Below are positions 16,888-26,186 of a DNA stretch of 64,000 nt, piece by piece. The notes under the pieces were generated by a model that was given only the letters and a program-made list of their open reading frames with translations, ran no database searches and was not told the origin of the DNA. Source of the DNA: an uncultured Lachnospiraceae bacterium (lineage in GTDB: Bacteria; Bacillota; Clostridia; Lachnospirales; Lachnospiraceae); NCBI GenBank assembly GCA_910587095.1, contig CAJUMJ010000054.1, positions 1-64,000 on the forward strand, given 5' to 3'. Every line of letters starts with the position of its first letter. The stretch's first letter is position 1. Made by a program: the position numbers and the translations under genes.

Positions 16888-18384
16888 ATGAGCGCAGTAA
16901 AGAACTACAAATTTTGGTTTTGCACGGGTTCTCAGGACTTGTATGGGGACGAGTGTCTGAGAAAAGTGGCGGATCATTCCGCAAAGATGGTGGAGGCGTT
17001 AAATGCTTCCGGCAATCTGCCTTTTGAGGTGGTATTAAAGCCTACACTTTTGGGCCAGGCTTCCATCCGCAAGGCATTTAACGACGCGAACAACGATCCG
17101 GAGTGTGCGGGTGTGATCACCTGGATGCACACCTTCTCTCCCGCAAAGATGTGGATCCTTGGTTTGAAGGAGTTCAGAAAGCCGCTGTGCCATCTGCACA
17201 CGCAGTTTAATGAGGAACTTCCCTACGACACCATCGACATGGATTTCATGAACGAGAACCAGTCCGCGCACGGCGACAGAGAGTACGGACATATTGTGAG
17301 CCGCATGGGCATTGAGCGCAAGATTATTGTGGGGCATTGGGCGTCCGAGCGCGTGCAGAAGCAGCTTGCAAGCTGGATGCGAACGGCGATCGGCGTAATC
17401 GAATCCTCCCATGTGCGTGTCTGCCGTTTCGGCGACAACATGAACAATGTGGCCGTGACAGAGGGTGACAAGGTTGAGGCGCAGATCAAGTTCGGCTGGG
17501 AAATCGATCATTATTGTGTGAACGATGTCGTGGAGTATGTGGATGCGGTTTCACAGGGAGACGTGGACGCGCTGGTTGAAGAATATTACAGCAAATATAA
17601 AATTATCGACGATGGCAGAGACGCGGACGAGTTCAGAAGACATGTTGCGGTTCAGGCGCAGCAGGAGATCGGTATCGAGAAGTTCCTGGTGGAGAACGAC
17701 TATCACGCGGTAGTAACCCACTTCGGCATGCTTGGAGGACTGAAGCAGCTTCCGGGTCTGGCAATCCAGAGATTGATGGAGAAGGGCTACGGTTTCGGCG
17801 CGGAGGGCGACTGGAAAGTAGCGGCTATGGTTCGCCTTATGAAGCTGATGACGGCGGACATCGAGGGTGCGAAGGGTTCTTCCATGATGGAAGACTACAC
17901 CTACAACTTAGTACCCGGCAAGGAAGGCATACTGCAGGCGCACATGCTTGAGGTTTGCCCGTCTGTGGCGGAAGGCGATGTAGCGATGAGAGTATGTCCG
18001 CTTTCCATGGGCAACAGAGAAGATCCCGCTCGTCTGGTATTTACGGCGAAGGAAGGGCCGGCGGTGGCTTGCTCCTTAGTGGATCTTGGCACAAGATTCC
18101 GTCTGCTTATCAACGCGGTGGACTGCAAGAAGGTGGAGAAGCCCATGCCGAAGCTGCCGGTTGGCACGGCATTCTGGACGCCGCAGCCTAATCTGGAGGT
18201 TGGCGCAACGGCTTGGATTCTGGCAGGCGGCGCGCACCACACCGCATTCTCTTACGACCTGACCGTGGAGCAGATGGTTGACTGGGCGGACGCGATGGGT
18301 ATCGAGAGTGTTGTGATCGACAAGAATACCAATATCCGCGACTTTAAGAACGAGCTTAGATGGAACGCAGCGGCATATGTGTGA
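16888..18384 (+). CDS. araA: L-arabinose isomerase
   Basis: 498 residues, standard length. Converts L-arabinose to L-ribulose in the cytoplasm. Family landmarks: KFWFCTGSQDLYG-type start, CAGVITWMHTFSPAKMWI, LHTQFNEELPYDTIDMDFMN, VTHFGMLGGLKQLPG, and GAHHTAFSYDLT near the end with the metal-binding histidine. The ATG follows AGAGAGGG; an upstream in-frame ATG is out of register with this frame. First gene of the arabinose catabolic genes, under the two AraR-box-like sites. Confidence 0.97.
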   Translation: MSAVKNYKFWFCTGSQDLYGDECLRKVADHSAKMVEALNASGNLPFEVVLKPTLLGQASIRKAFNDANNDPECAGVITWMHTFSPAKMWILGLKEFRKPLCHLHTQFNEELPYDTIDMDFMNENQSAHGDREYGHIVSRMGIERKIIVGHWASERVQKQLASWMRTAIGVIESSHVRVCRFGDNMNNVAVTEGDKVEAQIKFGWEIDHYCVNDVVEYVDAVSQGDVDALVEEYYSKYKIIDDGRDADEFRRHVAVQAQQEIGIEKFLVENDYHAVVTHFGMLGGLKQLPGLAIQRLMEKGYGFGAEGDWKVAAMVRLMKLMTADIEGAKGSSMMEDYTYNLVPGKEGILQAHMLEVCPSVAEGDVAMRVCPLSMGNREDPARLVFTAKEGPAVACSLVDLGTRFRLLINAVDCKKVEKPMPKLPVGTAFWTPQPNLEVGATAWILAGGAHHTAFSYDLTVEQMVDWADAMGIESVVIDKNTNIRDFKNELRWNAAAYV

Positions 18385-18463
18385 TGGCAATGAGCAGTGC
18401 GCAGATGTAAGATGAAAAACGGCAGCTTGCTGACAGGTTTTTCAGATTGCAGATGCATGGGGG

Positions 18464-18558
18464 TGCTAAGCGCCAGTGGCGCTTGCTCAGCGTGGACCGA
18501 AGCGGAGCAGAGACAGCCCGCGAGCGAGGAAAATCGTAGATTTTTTGAGCGCGTACTG
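18464..18558. repeat. Hairpin-rich spacer between araA and the FGGY kinase
   Basis: Contains AAGCGCC-AGT-GGCGCTT and AAAATC-GTA-GATTTT, both perfect small palindromes with three-base loops, the second followed by T residues. This style of short palindrome recurs in other spacers of the window. It could act as an RNA stabiliser or weak terminator. Confidence 0.5.
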
Positions 18559-18599
18559 CGAATCATATAATAAAGAAGCAGGAGGTAAAAGGGACAATT

Positions 18600-20189
18600 A
18601 TGGGAGCAAAAGAATGTATTGCAAGCGGTAAGGCGGTTTTGGGCATTGAGTTCGGTTCTACCAGAATCAAGGCGGTTCTTGTGGACGAGAACAACAAGCC
18701 CATCGCGTCGGGGGCGCACGATTGGGAAAACAGGCTGGAGAACGGTATCTGGACTTACACGCTTGACGACATCTGGACGGGACTTCAGGACTGCTACAGG
18801 AAGCTGGCAGAGGACGTGCAGGCACAGTACGGGGAAAAGCTTGTGAAGCTCGGGGCGATCGGCTTTTCCGCAATGATGCACGGTTATATGGCTTTCAATG
18901 AAAAGGATGAGCTGATGGTGCCTTTCCGCACTTGGAGAAATACCATCACGGAGGAGGCTTCCACGAAGCTGACAGAGCTTTTCAATTACCATATTCCGCA
19001 GAGATGGACGATTGCGCATCTCTATCAGGCGATTCTTAACGGTGAGGAGCATGTGCCGGATCTGAAATTTGTTATCACATTGGCGGGCTACATCCACTGG
19101 AAGCTGACGGGAGAAAAGATCGTCGGAGTGGGCGAGGCTTCCGGCATGTTCCCGATCGACATCGCGACAGGTCAGTTTTACGAAAAAATGATCGAGCAGT
19201 TTGACGAGGCAGTTGCGGACAAGGGATTTGCCTGGAAATTAAAGGAAGTGCTTCCGGCAGTGTATACGGCAGGCCAGCAGGCGGGCGCACTCACTGAGGA
19301 GGGTGCGAAACTGTTGGATCCCACAGGCACATTGGAGGCCGGCGTACCTTTCTGCCCTCCTGAGGGCGACGCGGGCACAGGCATGGCGGCGACAAACAGC
19401 GTAGCCAGACGAACCGGCAACGTGTCCGCGGGAACGAGCGTATTCGGTATGATCGTTATGGAGAAGGAGCTTTCCAAGGTATATGACGCGATCGATCTGG
19501 TGACAACGCCGGACGGCAGCCTTGTGGCGATGGTGCACTGCAACAACTGTACTTCCGACCTGAACGCATGGGTGAACCTGTTTAAGGAATACTCGGAAGT
19601 GATGGGGATGAAGGTGGATATGAACGAGTTGTACGGCAATCTCTACCGCAAGGCGTTAGAGGGAGACGACGACTGTGGCGGTCTGCTTGCTTATAACTAT
19701 TTCTCCGGCGAGCATGTGACAGGTTTCAACGAGGGACGTCCTCTGTTTGTGCGCACGCCCGATGCGAAGTTTAATCTGGCGAACTTTATGAGAGTCCATC
19801 TTTTCACTTCCCTGGGCGCGCTTAAGACCGGCTTTGACATTCTTTTCCAGGAGGAGAAAGTGGAGGTCGACGAGATTCTTGGACACGGCGGTCTTTTCAA
19901 AACAAAGGGCGTGGGACAGAGCATTCTTGCGGCGGCGATGAACGCGCCTGTGAGCGTTATGGAGACGGCAGGCGAAGGCGGCGCATGGGGTATCGCGCTT
20001 CTTGCTTCCTACATGATCAACAAGGGTGCGGATGAAAGTCTTGCGGCGTTCCTCGACGGCAAGGTATTTGCGGGACAAAAAGGCGAGAAGCTTGAGCCGA
20101 AAGCGTCCGACGTGGAAGGATTCAACAAGTTTATGAAGCTTTACGGCGCCGGACTTGCTATTGAGAGAGCAGCGGTTGAGTCGATGTAA
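18600..20189 (+). CDS. araB: FGGY-family pentulose kinase, likely L-ribulokinase
   Basis: 529 residues. FGGY kinase with an N-terminal phosphate-binding loop (VLGIEFGSTRIKAVLVDE), the IGFSAMMHGYMAF variant of the substrate loop, RTGNVSAGTSVFGMIV and GEGGAWGIALLASY in the second domain. It differs from classical AraB and is of the type often labelled only FGGY carbohydrate kinase. Position between araA and araD argues that it phosphorylates L-ribulose to L-ribulose 5-phosphate (inference from context). AGGAGG precedes the ATG. Confidence 0.85.
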   Translation: MGAKECIASGKAVLGIEFGSTRIKAVLVDENNKPIASGAHDWENRLENGIWTYTLDDIWTGLQDCYRKLAEDVQAQYGEKLVKLGAIGFSAMMHGYMAFNEKDELMVPFRTWRNTITEEASTKLTELFNYHIPQRWTIAHLYQAILNGEEHVPDLKFVITLAGYIHWKLTGEKIVGVGEASGMFPIDIATGQFYEKMIEQFDEAVADKGFAWKLKEVLPAVYTAGQQAGALTEEGAKLLDPTGTLEAGVPFCPPEGDAGTGMAATNSVARRTGNVSAGTSVFGMIVMEKELSKVYDAIDLVTTPDGSLVAMVHCNNCTSDLNAWVNLFKEYSEVMGMKVDMNELYGNLYRKALEGDDDCGGLLAYNYFSGEHVTGFNEGRPLFVRTPDAKFNLANFMRVHLFTSLGALKTGFDILFQEEKVEVDEILGHGGLFKTKGVGQSILAAAMNAPVSVMETAGEGGAWGIALLASYMINKGADESLAAFLDGKVFAGQKGEKLEPKASDVEGFNKFMKLYGAGLAIERAAVESM

Positions 20190-20232
20190 GAGCGGGAAAA
20201 GGTCTTAAAGATTAGAGAAAGGAGCTGGAATT

Positions 20233-20928
20233 GTGTTAGAGGAACTGAAAAAACGAGTGTACGAGGCGAATATGCTTCTTCCGAAATACGGACTTGTCAC
20301 TTTCACATGGGGCAACGTGAGCGAGATTGACAGGGAGAGCGGCATATTTGCGATCAAGCCGAGCGGCGTTGACTATGACAAGCTGACCCCCGACGATATG
20401 GTTTTGGTAGATCTGGAAGGTAAAAAAGTGGAGGGGAAATACAATCCTTCATCTGACACGGCTACTCATGTGGAGCTTTATAAAGCGTATCAGGAGATTG
20501 GCGGTGTTGTACATACCCACTCTTCCTACGCTACCAGTTGGGCGCAGGCGGGCAGGAGCGTTCCCTGCTACGGCACCACCCATGCGGACTATTTTTATGG
20601 GGAGATTCCATGTCTGCGCTGCCTGAACGAGGAGGAGATCGCGGACGCATACGAGAAAAATACGGGTCTGCTGATTGTCAACGAGTTTAAGAGAATGGAC
20701 AAAGATCCGGTGGCTGTGCCGGCGGTGCTTTGTAAGAATCACGGGCCTTTCTCGTGGGGCAAGGACGCTCACGAAGCGGTGCACAACGCGGTGGTTTTGG
20801 AGGAAGTGGCAAAGATGGCTTACCGTGCGGAAACCATCAACGCGAGAATCCAGCCCGCGCCACAGGAATTACAGGATAAGCATTATTTCCGCAAACACGG
20901 GGAAAATGCTTATTATGGCCAGCGATGA
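20233..20928 (+). CDS. araD: L-ribulose-5-phosphate 4-epimerase
   Basis: 231 residues, standard length. Class II aldolase-fold zinc enzyme giving D-xylulose 5-phosphate. Landmarks: LVTFTWGNVSEIDRESG, IKPSGVDYDKLTPDDMV, the zinc motif HTHSSYATSWAQ, HADYFYGEIPC, and NHGPFSWG for the third zinc histidine. The start is a GTG with AAAGGAG upstream. Last of the araA-araB-araD set; the spacing to the kinase gene is 43 bp. Confidence 0.96.
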   Translation: MLEELKKRVYEANMLLPKYGLVTFTWGNVSEIDRESGIFAIKPSGVDYDKLTPDDMVLVDLEGKKVEGKYNPSSDTATHVELYKAYQEIGGVVHTHSSYATSWAQAGRSVPCYGTTHADYFYGEIPCLRCLNEEEIADAYEKNTGLLIVNEFKRMDKDPVAVPAVLCKNHGPFSWGKDAHEAVHNAVVLEEVAKMAYRAETINARIQPAPQELQDKHYFRKHGENAYYGQR

Positions 20929-21113
20929 GCAGCGGCAGATGAGGCGGAGAGCTTCTCGTTGGAAAAAATTATTTCAGGAAAAGTGACATATGTCGTTGAA
21001 AGTGACGGCCCGATGTGAGATGATTGTACCATGACAGCGGGCCGGACGGCATATGGCATGAAAAGTAAGACGCCGGGGACGGCATATATAATATAATTAA
21101 ATGGAGGACAGCG

Positions 21114-21953
21114 ATGAACAAATTAGAGTTACAGAAAACAGCTAATGAAGTTCGCAAAGGTATCGTGACGGCGGTACACGGCGCTAAGGCGGGGCATCCG
21201 GGCGGATCCTTGTCTGCGGCGGACATTTTTACCTACCTGTATTTTGAGGAGATGAACATCGATCCGAAGGATCCCAAGAAGGCGGACAGAGACAGGTTCG
21301 TGCTTTCCAAGGGACACACGGCTCCCGGGCTTTATTCCGTACTGGCAAACAGAGGTTATTTCCCGGTGGAGGATCTTCCGACGCTTCGTCATCTCGGTTC
21401 CTACTTGCAGGGACACCCCTGTATGCAGGAGACGCCCGGCGTAGATATGTCCTCGGGCTCCCTGGGCCAGGGTATCTCCGCGGCGGTAGGCATGGCGTTA
21501 GCGGCGAAGATGGACAACATGGATTACAGAACCTACACGCTTCTTGGCGACGGTGAGATTCAGGAAGGCCAGGTGTGGGAAGCGGCTATGTTTGCCGGCC
21601 ACAGAAAGCTTGACAATCTTGTGGTGATCGTGGACAACAACGGGCTGCAGATCGACGGTAAGATCGACGACGTATGCTCTCCTTATCCGATTGACAAAAA
21701 GTTCGAGGCGTTTAACTTCCATGTAATCAATATCGACGGCAATGACTTTGACCAGATTGACGCGGCCTTTAAGGAGGCAAAGGCTACTAAAGGTATGCCG
21801 ACTGCCATCGTCTGCAAGACGGTGAAGGGCAAAGGCGTTTCCTTCATGGAGAACAAGGCGGGATGGCACGGCAAGGCTCCCAACGATGAAGAGTACAAAA
21901 CGGCGATGGCGGATCTTGAAAAGATCGGTGAAGAGTTAGGAGGTGCAAACTAA
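21114..21953 (+). CDS. tktA: Transketolase, N-terminal subunit
   Basis: 279 residues holding the thiamine-diphosphate-binding half of transketolase. GAKAGHPGGSLSAADI is near the start, and the ThDP motif GDGEIQEGQVWEA ... VDNNGLQ is intact. Many Firmicutes split transketolase into two chains. The stop codon overlaps the start of the second subunit (TAATG), so the two are translationally coupled. Lying after araD, it would carry xylulose 5-phosphate onward in the pentose phosphate pathway. Confidence 0.95.
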   Translation: MNKLELQKTANEVRKGIVTAVHGAKAGHPGGSLSAADIFTYLYFEEMNIDPKDPKKADRDRFVLSKGHTAPGLYSVLANRGYFPVEDLPTLRHLGSYLQGHPCMQETPGVDMSSGSLGQGISAAVGMALAAKMDNMDYRTYTLLGDGEIQEGQVWEAAMFAGHRKLDNLVVIVDNNGLQIDGKIDDVCSPYPIDKKFEAFNFHVINIDGNDFDQIDAAFKEAKATKGMPTAIVCKTVKGKGVSFMENKAGWHGKAPNDEEYKTAMADLEKIGEELGGAN

Positions 21954-22894
21954 TGGCAGATGTGAAGAAAATTGCGACAAGAGAAAGCTATGGTAATGCA
22001 CTTGCCGAGTGTGGTGCAGAATTTCCGAATCTGGTAGTGCTTGACGCGGATCTTGCGGGCGCGACCAAGACAGGCGTGTTCCAGAAAGCTTTTCCGGAGC
22101 GTCATGTCGACTGCGGTATCGCGGAGTGTAATATGACAGGTATTGCGGCGGGCCTTGCTACCTGCGGCAAGATTCCTTTTATCAGCTCTTTTGCTATGTT
22201 CGCGGCCGGACGTAACTTTGAGCAGGTTCGTAACTCTATCGGTTATCCACACCTGAATGTAAAGATCGGCGCGACTCACGCGGGTATCACCGTGGGCGAG
22301 GACGGCGCGACTCATCAGTGTAACGAAGACGTGGCTCTGATGCGTACCATTCCGGGTATGACCGTTATCGTTCCCTCCGACGATGTGGAGGCAAAGGCGG
22401 CAGTGAGAGCGGCGATTGAGATAGAGGGACCGGTATATCTGCGTTTTGGTCGTGCGGCGGTGCCCGTAATCAACGATAAGCCTGACTACAAGTTTGAGGT
22501 TGGCAAGGGTGTCCTCCTGAGAGAGGGCACGGATGTGACCATTATCGCCAGCGGTATCACGGTTTCTTCCGCTATGGAAGCGGCCGAGAAGCTTGCGGAG
22601 GACGGCATCAGCGCGGAAGTGATCAATATCCACACCATCAAGCCTCTTGACGAGGAGATGGTAGTAGCTTCCGCAAAGAAGACAGGCAAGGTAGTGACGG
22701 CGGAGGAACACAGTGTGATCGGCGGCCTCGGCAGCGCGGTCTGCGACTGCTTATCCGAGAAGCATCCGACTCCCGTACTGCGAATCGGCGTGCAGGATAC
22801 TTACGGCGAGTCCGGTCCCGCGAATGCGCTGGTGGAGAAGTACGGTCTGGACACAAAGAGCATTTACGAAAAGACAAAGGCGTTCGTAAAATAG
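21953..22894 (+). CDS. tktB: Transketolase, C-terminal subunit
   Basis: 313 residues. Pyrimidine-binding domain with the catalytic Glu in VDCGIAECNMTGIAAGLA, ISSFAMFAAGRNFEQVRNSI, GITVGEDGATHQ, and a C-terminal domain with VVTAEEHSVIGGLGSAV. The ATG shares a base with the TAA of the N-terminal subunit and is preceded by TTAGGAGG. The pair forms one active enzyme. Confidence 0.95.
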   Translation: MADVKKIATRESYGNALAECGAEFPNLVVLDADLAGATKTGVFQKAFPERHVDCGIAECNMTGIAAGLATCGKIPFISSFAMFAAGRNFEQVRNSIGYPHLNVKIGATHAGITVGEDGATHQCNEDVALMRTIPGMTVIVPSDDVEAKAAVRAAIEIEGPVYLRFGRAAVPVINDKPDYKFEVGKGVLLREGTDVTIIASGITVSSAMEAAEKLAEDGISAEVINIHTIKPLDEEMVVASAKKTGKVVTAEEHSVIGGLGSAVCDCLSEKHPTPVLRIGVQDTYGESGPANALVEKYGLDTKSIYEKTKAFVK

Positions 22895-22896
22895 AG

Positions 22897-22925
22897 TAAC
22901 AGTTAAGCCGAAGGCTGAACTGTTA
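22897..22925 (+). terminator. Hairpin between tktB and rpe
   Basis: TAACAGTTAAGCC and its near-complement GGCTGAACTGTTA (one mismatch), loop GAA. No T-run follows, so it may stabilise mRNA rather than terminate. Confidence 0.5.
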
Positions 22926-22974
22926 TGAAATAGATACGATAAACATGCAGTGACACTGCGGATGAGGAAGAGAG

Positions 22975-23634
22975 ATGTCTGAGAGAAAAAATATTTTGTC
23001 TCCCTCCATTTTGTCGGCGGATTTCGCCAGATTGGGAGAGCAGATTAAAGAGGCGGATGAAGCCGGAGCAGAGTATATTCATATTGATGTGATGGACGGG
23101 GTGTTTGTCCCCTCCATTTCTTTCGGAATGCCTCTGATTCGCAGTATCCGCAAGGTGACAAAGAGAGTTTTTGACGTGCATTTGATGATTGTGGAGCCGG
23201 AACGGTATGTGAAGGAGTTCGCGGCGTGCGGCTCCGACAGCATAACCTTTCATTTGGAGGCGACGGAAGATGCGGAGGCGACGATAAACCTGATCAAAAG
23301 TCTCGGATGCCGGGCGGGAATGTCCATCAAACCCAAGACTCCGGTGGAGGCTGTCAGAAAGTACCTGAGTAAGCTGGACATGCTTCTTGTGATGACGGTG
23401 GAGCCGGGATTCGGCGGTCAACAGTATATACCCGAATCCACGGAACGCGTCCGGCGGGTCAGAGAGATGGCCGACGAGATGGGTGTGGACATTGACATCC
23501 AGGTGGACGGAGGTATTACGGTAGATAACGCCAAGCTCGTGCTGGATGCAGGAGCCAATATAATCGTTGCAGGTTCCGCTGTTTTCGGCGGAAATATTAC
23601 GGAAAATGTGAAAGGTTATCTGGCGGAATTTTAA
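22975..23634 (+). CDS. rpe: Ribulose-phosphate 3-epimerase
   Basis: 219 residues, full length TIM barrel. Motifs include SPSILSADFARLGEQI, HIDVMDGVFVPSISFG (metal ligands), HLMIVEPERYV, MTVEPGFGGQQYI and VDGGITVDNA. Interconverts ribulose and xylulose 5-phosphate. It lies after the split transketolase, so this end of the operon supplies pentose phosphate interconversion for arabinose. GAGGAAGAG precedes the ATG. Confidence 0.96.
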   Translation: MSERKNILSPSILSADFARLGEQIKEADEAGAEYIHIDVMDGVFVPSISFGMPLIRSIRKVTKRVFDVHLMIVEPERYVKEFAACGSDSITFHLEATEDAEATINLIKSLGCRAGMSIKPKTPVEAVRKYLSKLDMLLVMTVEPGFGGQQYIPESTERVRRVREMADEMGVDIDIQVDGGITVDNAKLVLDAGANIIVAGSAVFGGNITENVKGYLAEF

Positions 23635-23670
23635 TGGCAGATTGGTGATGTGTGCCGTGAGGCGCACTTG

Positions 23671-23712
23671 AAAACCGCAATCCCGGTATTTGGAAGGGGT
23701 TGCGGTTTTTAT
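23671..23712 (+). terminator. Terminator after rpe
   Basis: AAAACCGCAATCCC pairs with GGGGTTGCGGTTTT (one wobble), loop about 12 bases, T-run at the end. It closes the arabinose/pentose block. Confidence 0.88.
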
Positions 23713-23786
23713 TTGAATTCGATCACGGAATAGCTTACAATAAAATGGAGAAATATAGTCGGCGGACAAAAGAGGGGAGATACAAC

Positions 23787-24983
23787 ATGTACATAATCAA
23801 CCATGGTTTTAATCAGGAAGATATGCAGGAGATGAACAGGGCGCTTTTGATTCGGCTGCTTCGGGAGGAAGGCGTTTGTGCGCGGGCGAAACTCGCGAAA
23901 AAGTCCAATTTGAAGCAGGCGACTGTCACAAATATTATCAACGATTTTATTTCATGGGGGCTTGTCCGTGAAGTCGGCTATATGGCAGGAAAAAAGGGAA
24001 GGCGGAGCGTTGGCATTTCCATCAACAACGATGACTATGGCGTTATAGGCATCCAGCTTGCCAGAAAGCATTACGGCGTGGGAATTTACGATTTGTCCGG
24101 AAACGAAGTTGTCCGGAAATTCGTTCAAACCGAGACGAGACAGTCGCCGCGGAAAGTTATGGACGGTTTGATGGAAGGCGTCCAGGGATTGATTGACGGC
24201 TGCGGCGAGAGGAAAATACTCGCGATAGGGATGGCGGTGCCGGGGCCTTACAGTGTCAGGCGGGGAAGAATAGAATTGATGACAGGGTATGATGGCTGGT
24301 CGGACATTTTGATTGGGGAAGAGCTGGAGACGAGATTCGGTCTTCCGGTATTTTTGGAGAACGACGCGAACGCCGGAGCGCTGGCGCAGTACTGGTATGA
24401 TTCGAAAAAAAATCAGGACGGGGTTTTGATTTATATCGCGGACGGACAGGGCGTCGGCGCAGGGATTTTCAATAACGGAGAACTGTTGAAAGGGGTACTC
24501 GGTATGGCGGGGGAAATCGGCCATATGTCTATCAATCACAAGGGGCCGAGGTGTTCCTGCGGAAACTACGGATGTCTCGAAAGCTATTGTTCGTCCATCG
24601 CGTTTACAAAGGAAGTAAACAGGATTCTTGCGCCGATCACAAACTATACTTTTCAGGAGGCGGCGCAGATGGTACGCGACCAGAATCCCATTGTGACGGA
24701 AATTTATTCCAGTTGCTGTGATTATCTGGCGTCGGGCATCGCGAATATTATTAACTGCTTTAACCCTACGGTCATTGTAATCGGCGACGAAATGTCGCAT
24801 GTCGATCCTGATATTATGCTGGACAGAGTCAGGAGGGAGGTGAAAAACAGGGTCATTCCCGAAATATTTGCCAACATTTCCATTTCATTGAGTAAGGTGG
24901 AAAATTCCATGATACATGGGGCGGCAATCGGCGCGATAAGAGATATTTTTTATGAGCCAAGAAAATATTTTTCGCGGAAATGA
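23787..24983 (+). CDS. ROK-family transcriptional regulator
   Basis: 398 residues. N-terminal winged helix (about 15-75: RALLIRLLREEGVCARAKLA, then LKQATVTNIINDFI). A ROK sugar-kinase-like domain follows, with GMAVPGPYSVRRG, FLENDANAGALAQYWY and the zinc motif CSCGNYGCLE. This is the NagC/XylR repressor type. It is a single gene after the rpe terminator and 334 bp before the rpiR operon; it could regulate either sugar block. The chosen ATG has GAGGGGAG upstream; an extension of 29 codons further upstream reads out of the terminator and is rejected. Confidence 0.9.
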   Translation: MYIINHGFNQEDMQEMNRALLIRLLREEGVCARAKLAKKSNLKQATVTNIINDFISWGLVREVGYMAGKKGRRSVGISINNDDYGVIGIQLARKHYGVGIYDLSGNEVVRKFVQTETRQSPRKVMDGLMEGVQGLIDGCGERKILAIGMAVPGPYSVRRGRIELMTGYDGWSDILIGEELETRFGLPVFLENDANAGALAQYWYDSKKNQDGVLIYIADGQGVGAGIFNNGELLKGVLGMAGEIGHMSINHKGPRCSCGNYGCLESYCSSIAFTKEVNRILAPITNYTFQEAAQMVRDQNPIVTEIYSSCCDYLASGIANIINCFNPTVIVIGDEMSHVDPDIMLDRVRREVKNRVIPEIFANISISLSKVENSMIHGAAIGAIRDIFYEPRKYFSRK

Positions 24984-25095
24984 TGATGAAGTGCTTAAAT
25001 GTATGTTTTCTTAGGTGGTTTTAGACTAAAATGGAATACATATTTTGTGCAAAATGGAAAAAACAAAAGAAAACAGGACGGAAAAACTATTATTG

Positions 25096-25124
25096 TTGAC
25101 AAAAAATTTCACATGATGTACAAT
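25096..25124 (+). promoter_or_regulatory. Sigma-A promoter of the rpiR-led sugar operon
   Basis: TTGACA at 25096-25101, 17-bp spacer, TACAAT at 25119-25124. It drives a leader of about 190 nt before rpiR. The remainder of 24984-25316 is AT-rich with no gene visible. Confidence 0.75.
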
Positions 25125-25143
25125 CAAATCAACAAAAGTTAAA

Positions 25144-25163
25144 CGGATTAATTAATAAATCCG
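25144..25163. promoter_or_regulatory. Palindromic operator candidate just after the rpiR promoter
   Basis: A 20-bp near-perfect palindrome, CGGATT ... AATCCG with an AT-rich centre, about 20 bp past the -10 box. Position fits autorepression by the RpiR-type protein encoded downstream (inference). Confidence 0.45.
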
Positions 25164-25316
25164 AAAACGTAAAAAAAAGGCTGCATTTCATGCCTGGCGT
25201 GTAATTTTCTTTCATGGAGAAAAAAAGCTACATGCAGGCGGGTTGATTTGGAATGTGACATCTTCGTGAAATTTTTTTTATTAACTAAAAACTAAAGATT
25301 TCGGAGGAAAGATGTC

Positions 25317-26147
25317 ATGGAAGAACAGGTACTCAAAAAAATTGATTTGCTGAAAGAGGAAATGTTTCTCGCGGAGAGAAAGGTAGCCGATTATATCACG
25401 GCGAATCCCCAGGAGGTCGTCAAGCTCAATGTGACGGATCTGGCTGAACGGAGCGGATCCAGCGACGCGACGGTTATCAGAATGTGCAAGCGTCTCGGAT
25501 ACGGGGGCTTTTACCAGATGAAGCTTGCCCTGGCGCAGGAATTGGGAAGATACCAGATGGTGGGATACATAGACGCATCGGATAACCCGGAGAGCGCCAA
25601 AGAGGTGATACAGTGCCTTACAAGGGATCTTCTGAGAATCGCGGAGCTGCTTGACGAGGAGAAAGTGCAAAGATGCGCCGATCTGATATGCACAAGCAAC
25701 AGAGTGTTCGTATCTGCGGTGGGTAATACCATTCCGGTTGCGATGGATTTCGCGTTCAGGCTTTGTCGGCTCGGTATCAACGCAACCTGCGAAACCATAG
25801 TGGAATACGGAATGGCCAGTATGGTTAAGGGCGATGAAAAGGATATGCTGCTGGCGGTTTCGCATTCCGGCAGTTCCAAACATGTGATACAGACAGTTGA
25901 TATCGCCAACCGCAAAAACATGCAGACCGTGGCGGTGACCGGTTCAAGCAGCAGCACGCTGGCGAGAAGCGTCGGGTTTTATCTTCTGACAACCGTGGAG
26001 AATCCTCTTTTCGGAGAGTACGGGTCGACGACCCATATTTATGAACAGGCGGTTTTGGACGCCGTTTTATACCAGGTATCCAAGCGCCAGAAACAGGAAA
26101 AAGATACGGAAGGCATCGAGGCGATCCTTGCCGAGTATAAGATTTAG
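25317..26147 (+). CDS. RpiR/MurR-family transcriptional regulator
   Basis: 276 residues. N-terminal RpiR helix-turn-helix (about 1-77: FLAERKVADYITANPQEVVK, then GSSDATVIRMCKRLGYGGF). C-terminal SIS sugar-phosphate-binding domain (about 115-240: RVFVSAVGNTIPVAMDFAFR; LAVSHSGSSKHVIQTVDIA). It would sense a phosphorylated sugar made by the pathway. First gene of an operon with a sugar kinase, xylulokinase and ABC transporter, following a consensus-like promoter and palindrome. CGGAGGAAAGATGTC precedes the ATG. Confidence 0.92.
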   Translation: MEEQVLKKIDLLKEEMFLAERKVADYITANPQEVVKLNVTDLAERSGSSDATVIRMCKRLGYGGFYQMKLALAQELGRYQMVGYIDASDNPESAKEVIQCLTRDLLRIAELLDEEKVQRCADLICTSNRVFVSAVGNTIPVAMDFAFRLCRLGINATCETIVEYGMASMVKGDEKDMLLAVSHSGSSKHVIQTVDIANRKNMQTVAVTGSSSSTLARSVGFYLLTTVENPLFGEYGSTTHIYEQAVLDAVLYQVSKRQKQEKDTEGIEAILAEYKI

Positions 26148-26186
26148 GCGACGCAAAGCTGCGAATGACTGGAAAGGGTGTTAAGA

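Noticed and set aside
21114..22894. Split transketolase considered as apulose-4-phosphate transketolase together with the DhaK-DhaL kinase
   Set aside because: The transketolase genes sit with araA-araD and rpe, 13 kb from the kinase; ordinary pentose phosphate use is the simpler reading.
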